Below, in pieces: positions 60,944 through 64,000 of a stretch of 64,000 nucleotides of DNA. The position numbers and the translations under genes were made by a program. Each line of letters begins with the position of its first letter. Position 1 is the first letter of the stretch. Location of the stretch: assembly GCA_017484085.1 (NCBI GenBank), contig JAFUTW010000024.1:1-64000 (forward strand), read 5' to 3'. Source of the DNA: Clostridia bacterium. Its GTDB lineage: Bacteria > Bacillota > Clostridia > Christensenellales > Aristaeellaceae. The notes beneath the pieces are model-generated. The model saw only the letters and a program-made list of their open reading frames with translations, ran no database searches and was not told the DNA's origin.

Positions 60944-62152
60944 ATGAACGAAAACAGCAAGGCGGAATCCTCTCAGAAGTTTCCTACACGGCCGGTAGCA
61001 CCGCTTGGCGTCATTGCCATGCGCGGCTGCGAGGAGATCGGCAATAAAGTCAATGAGTATCTGCTCCGCTGGCAGGTTTCCAGTGAAGGGGAGACGGAGA
61101 CAAGCCAGGAGAATCTGCACAGCTTCTACGGTTCGGACAGAAACGGATTCTTGCTGGAGGCGGAATGCCCGCGTTTCGGAACGGGTGAAGCGAAGGGAAT
61201 GCTCAAGGGTTCCGTACGCGGCTATGACCTGTTCATCATCTGCGATGTGGGCGCCTATCAGTGCACATACAAGCTCTACGGGCGCGAGGTCCCGATGTCG
61301 CCGGACGAGCATTACGCGGACCTCAAACGCATCATTGCCGCAGTCAGCGGCAAGGCATACCGCATCAACGTCATCATGCCGATGCTCTACGAGGCGAGGC
61401 AGCACCGCCGCACGGCCCGCGAGTCCCTGGACTGCGCGCTGATGCTCCAGGAGCTCGTGAACATGGGCGTCGCCAACATCATCACCTTTGACGCGCATGA
61501 TCCCCGCGTGTCCAATTCCATCCCGCTGCACGGCTTTGAGAGCATCATGCCGACCTACCAGATGCTGAAGGCCATGTGCAAGACGTATTCCGACCTCAGC
61601 TTTGATTCGGACCACATGATGGTGGTTTCCCCGGACGAAGGCGCGCTCGGGCGCAACATCTATTACAGCTCCGCTTTGGGCGTGGATATGGGCATGTTCT
61701 ACAAGCGCCGGGATTACACCCGCGTCGTAAACGGCACGAATCCTATCGTCGCGCATGAATACCTGGGCGCCAGCGTGGAAGGCAAGGACATTTTCGTGGC
61801 CGACGATATCATCGCCTCCGGCGATTCCATTCTCGATCTGGCGTATAATCTGAAGAGCCGCGGCGCACGGCGCGTCTTCGCGGGTGCGACCTTTGCTTTC
61901 TTTACCAAGGGCGCTGAGATTTTTGACAAGGCGTACGCGGAAGGCGCCATAGACCACGTCTTTGCCACCAACCTTACGTATACGCCGCAGGAGATCCTGG
62001 ACCGCCCGTGGTTCACGCGCGCGGAAATGAGCAAGTACATGGCCTATGTCATTGCCACGCTTAACCACGACCAGTCGCTCTCCTATCTGCTGAACCCGTG
62101 GCACCGCATCGAAAAGCTGCTGACACGCTACCGCGCGTCGCAGCAGGGCTGA
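60944..62152 (+). CDS. prs: Ribose-phosphate diphosphokinase-like protein, long form
   Basis: A 402-residue PRPP synthetase homologue, versus about 315 residues in standard enzymes. FDAHDPRVSNSIPLHGFES replaces the usual DLHxxQIQGFF region, VVSPDEGALGRN matches the conserved VVSPDxGG segment, and FVADDIIASGDSI is the PRPP-binding loop. Extra length lies mainly in the N-terminal part and at the C terminus (about 345-402). The ATG at 60944 follows GGGAGAAGC. It probably makes PRPP, but it belongs to a divergent branch. Confidence 0.8.
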   Translation: MNENSKAESSQKFPTRPVAPLGVIAMRGCEEIGNKVNEYLLRWQVSSEGETETSQENLHSFYGSDRNGFLLEAECPRFGTGEAKGMLKGSVRGYDLFIICDVGAYQCTYKLYGREVPMSPDEHYADLKRIIAAVSGKAYRINVIMPMLYEARQHRRTARESLDCALMLQELVNMGVANIITFDAHDPRVSNSIPLHGFESIMPTYQMLKAMCKTYSDLSFDSDHMMVVSPDEGALGRNIYYSSALGVDMGMFYKRRDYTRVVNGTNPIVAHEYLGASVEGKDIFVADDIIASGDSILDLAYNLKSRGARRVFAGATFAFFTKGAEIFDKAYAEGAIDHVFATNLTYTPQEILDRPWFTRAEMSKYMAYVIATLNHDQSLSYLLNPWHRIEKLLTRYRASQQG

Positions 62153-62167
62153 TCCTTTTAAAGAAAT

Positions 62168-62202
62168 ACAGCACCTCCGCAGAGCCGGAGGTGCTGCTTT
62201 TT
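62168..62202. terminator. Terminator between the prs-like gene and the histidine kinase
   Basis: CAGCACCTCCG and CCGGAGGTGCTG with TTTTTG on the plus strand; genes are convergent. Confidence 0.85.
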
Positions 62203-62214
62203 GTTTTCTTGCTG

Positions 62215-64000
62215 TCAGGCGATGTGCAGCGTGAAGGAGAAGCAGGAGCCTTTGCCTTCTTCGCTGGTGACGCGCATGTCTTCACCCAGCTGTTTCATGA
62301 TTTCATAGGCGATGGCAAGGCCCAGCCCCGTGCCGTGGCTGTGATGGGACTTGTCCGCCTTGTAAAACCGGTCGAAGACGTGCGGCAGATCTTCGCGGCT
62401 GATGCCGACGCCCGTATCGCGGACGGAGATCACCAGCACGTCGTCCTGCCGGGCGGCCTGCAGGGTCACCGTTCCGCCTTCCGGTGTGTACTTGAAGGCG
62501 TTGTCAAGCAGGGCGACGAGCACCTGCTGCGTCCTGTCAGGGTTGCCGGTCACGTCGGGCAGGGAATCCGGCACCTCGTAGAGGAAGGTCTGCTGGTAGT
62601 CCTCCGCGTAGGGTGCGTAGGTCTCTCGGATGAGGGACAGCAGGGGCAGAGGCGAAAAGACGCTGCGCTGCAGCGAGGCGGTGCCGCTCTGCAGGCGGGA
62701 AAGCTCCAGCATGTCGCTCACGAGGCGGGAGAGCCGCATCGTTTCGCGCAGGACGACGTCGTAGATCTGCTGACGCTGCTCCTCAGAGGTGACCAGCCCG
62801 TCGCGCAGCGGCTCGATGAGCGCGCGCAGCGCGGTGAGCGGGGTGCGGAGCTCGTGGGAAACGTTGGCGACGTAGTCCCGCCGGGTCTGCTCCAGCCGCT
62901 CGGCGCTGGTGACGTCGGAAACGATGGCAACGCAGCCGTCCGTGCTGTCTTCGGCGGAGGACAGGGGAGAGACGGATATGTGCAGGGCCACCTTGTCCTG
63001 CCAGATGGTTTTGCGGACGACCCGGCCGCTCTGCATCGCTTCATCCAGCATGGCAAAGACCTCCGGCGCTGCGGCCCGCACATCCTGGCAGTCCTCCGGG
63101 ATGCCCAGAAGGGTGTGAACAGCCGGATTGAGCAGGGGCGGCGCGTCGCTGCGGTCCAGCGCGATAATGCCCTCCGAAAGGCCGTTGATGAGGCTTTCCA
63201 GACGGTTCCGCTCCAGCTTCAGCGTGGAGATGGTCTCGCCCAGCTCGGAGGAGAGGTGGTTGAGCGCCAAGCCGAGATCCCCGTACTCATCCCGCTTGTT
63301 ATCGTCTGCCCGCACGCTGAAATCGCCGGAAGCCATGGCGGCTGCTACGCTGCGCATGCGGACAAGCGGCCTGGACAGACGGGAAGCGAAGAAAAGCACG
63401 GCAGGCAGCAGCAGCAGCGCGAGGGCCACCAGCGAGATCATGATGGTGTTGGAAAGGGCGCGCATGCCGCTCATGATCTCCGTCATGGACTGCGCCATGA
63501 ACACGGCGCCGACCACCTGATCCAGGAAGAGGATGGGTACCGCCACGGCGACGAGGTTCCCGCTGATTTCCTCCTCGCCGTATTCGCCCTGCTCCGTGCC
63601 GTCGCTCAGCCTGTCCATCACTGCGCTGATGCCCGATACGGAGGAAGAGCGGGTGCCCTCTTCGGCCAGATCTTCCATGCTGCCGACGTGGGTGACGGTC
63701 TCGCCCGTCAGCACCTTGGGCAGCATGGAGCGGCTGAGCCTGGCGGGCAGGCTGCCGACCCGACGGCCGTTGATCGTCTGTGTGCGGATGAGCGTCTCAC
63801 CCTGGGCATCCACGACCCAGACGGTCGCCTCCCACTGGGAGGAGCTGCGGCCGATAAGGGGCATGAGGTAGGAGGAGGAAATCTCCCCTTCCAGTGTGCT
63901 TTCGATGTATCCTGCTATGATCTGTCCTTTGGGGATGAGATCGTCGATCTTGTTCGCCGCGAAGATGCGCGGGGAGACGAGATGGTAAACGAGCAGGATG
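62215..64000 (-). CDS. Sensor histidine kinase (WalK/PhoR type), N terminus outside the window
   Basis: The frame is open to the window edge, so the N-terminal span and beginning of the sensor domain are partly missing. From the edge: the end of a membrane segment, an extracytoplasmic sensor domain (through about 63500), a second span, HAMP (SRPLVRMRSVAAAMASGDFS), a PAS-like segment, the H box ANVSHELRTPLTAL, the N box LLDNAFKYTPEG, and G boxes DTGVGIS and GTGLGLAIAYE. It autophosphorylates on His and passes phosphate to a response regulator, probably encoded beyond the right edge. The kinase core is intact. Confidence 0.9.
   Translation of the reverse strand, partial: ILLVYHLVSPRIFAANKIDDLIPKGQIIAGYIESTLEGEISSSYLMPLIGRSSSQWEATVWVVDAQGETLIRTQTINGRRVGSLPARLSRSMLPKVLTGETVTHVGSMEDLAEEGTRSSSVSGISAVMDRLSDGTEQGEYGEEEISGNLVAVAVPILFLDQVVGAVFMAQSMTEIMSGMRALSNTIMISLVALALLLLPAVLFFASRLSRPLVRMRSVAAAMASGDFSVRADDNKRDEYGDLGLALNHLSSELGETISTLKLERNRLESLINGLSEGIIALDRSDAPPLLNPAVHTLLGIPEDCQDVRAAAPEVFAMLDEAMQSGRVVRKTIWQDKVALHISVSPLSSAEDSTDGCVAIVSDVTSAERLEQTRRDYVANVSHELRTPLTALRALIEPLRDGLVTSEEQRQQIYDVVLRETMRLSRLVSDMLELSRLQSGTASLQRSVFSPLPLLSLIRETYAPYAEDYQQTFLYEVPDSLPDVTGNPDRTQQVLVALLDNAFKYTPEGGTVTLQAARQDDVLVISVRDTGVGISREDLPHVFDRFYKADKSHHSHGTGLGLAIAYEIMKQLGEDMRVTSEEGKGSCFSFTLHIA

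Overview
The window is a GC-rich bacterial chromosome segment. Several features point to a member of the Bacillota, probably a gut-type Clostridia: a CIRCE-controlled groESL, strong GGAGG ribosome binding sites, a PTS with HPr and enzyme I, a VanX/DdpX-type dipeptidase, and a lipoprotein with TAEP repeats. This placement is inference from gene content; no taxonomic marker other than a partial 5S rRNA is present.

Layout. 1-110 is the end of an rRNA operon (5S). 399-974 is a nitroreductase. 1079-8431 (minus) is a six-gene cluster built like a dlt operon (MBOAT acyltransferase, two SGNH/DltD-like proteins, adenylating ligase, acyl carrier protein) with an added PLP-dependent fold-III decarboxylase. 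It has no canonical counterpart that I know of and is my main candidate for an undescribed system. 8646-14084 carries cytidine deaminase, a LysR/Lrp/aminotransferase set with overlapping or abutting ends, and a large lipoprotein foldase with a parvulin-like and a cyclophilin module. 14145-16129 is a divergent ribokinase and AEC permease.

16459-26785 (minus) is a long peptide-scavenging operon: GntR regulator, URO-D-family protein, Dpp-type ABC transporter (BCADF), PepV-like dipeptidase, D-Ala-D-Ala dipeptidase and a D-2-hydroxyacid dehydrogenase. 27006-36720 (plus) is an iron-uptake operon (FTR1, P19, DUF2318 protein, two FtsX/LolD-like ABC modules, DUF4418 protein). It starts behind a DtxR-like operator, and one permease carries an inserted FMN_bind domain with a covalent flavinylation motif. 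36772-38824 is groESL.

38825-43290 is a visibly AT-richer accessory island. It holds small immunity-like proteins, an orphan nuclease-toxin-like domain, a DUF4417 protein and a Fic enzyme, separated by duplicated units and hairpins that share one loop sequence. A frameshifted small gene and a SpoIIE-type phosphatase border it, followed by tRNA-Asn.

45549-47262 holds a DUF1294 protein and an FAD-dependent dehydrogenase. 47380-55095 is a sugar locus (fructokinase, amylosucrase, HAD phosphatase, PTS EII, HPr with Lys at position 46, enzyme I), probably for sucrose. The right end holds an esterase, a TtcA-like tRNA thiolase, a chagasin-family protease inhibitor, mnmG, murG, a long PRPP-synthetase-like protein, and a sensor histidine kinase cut by the window edge.
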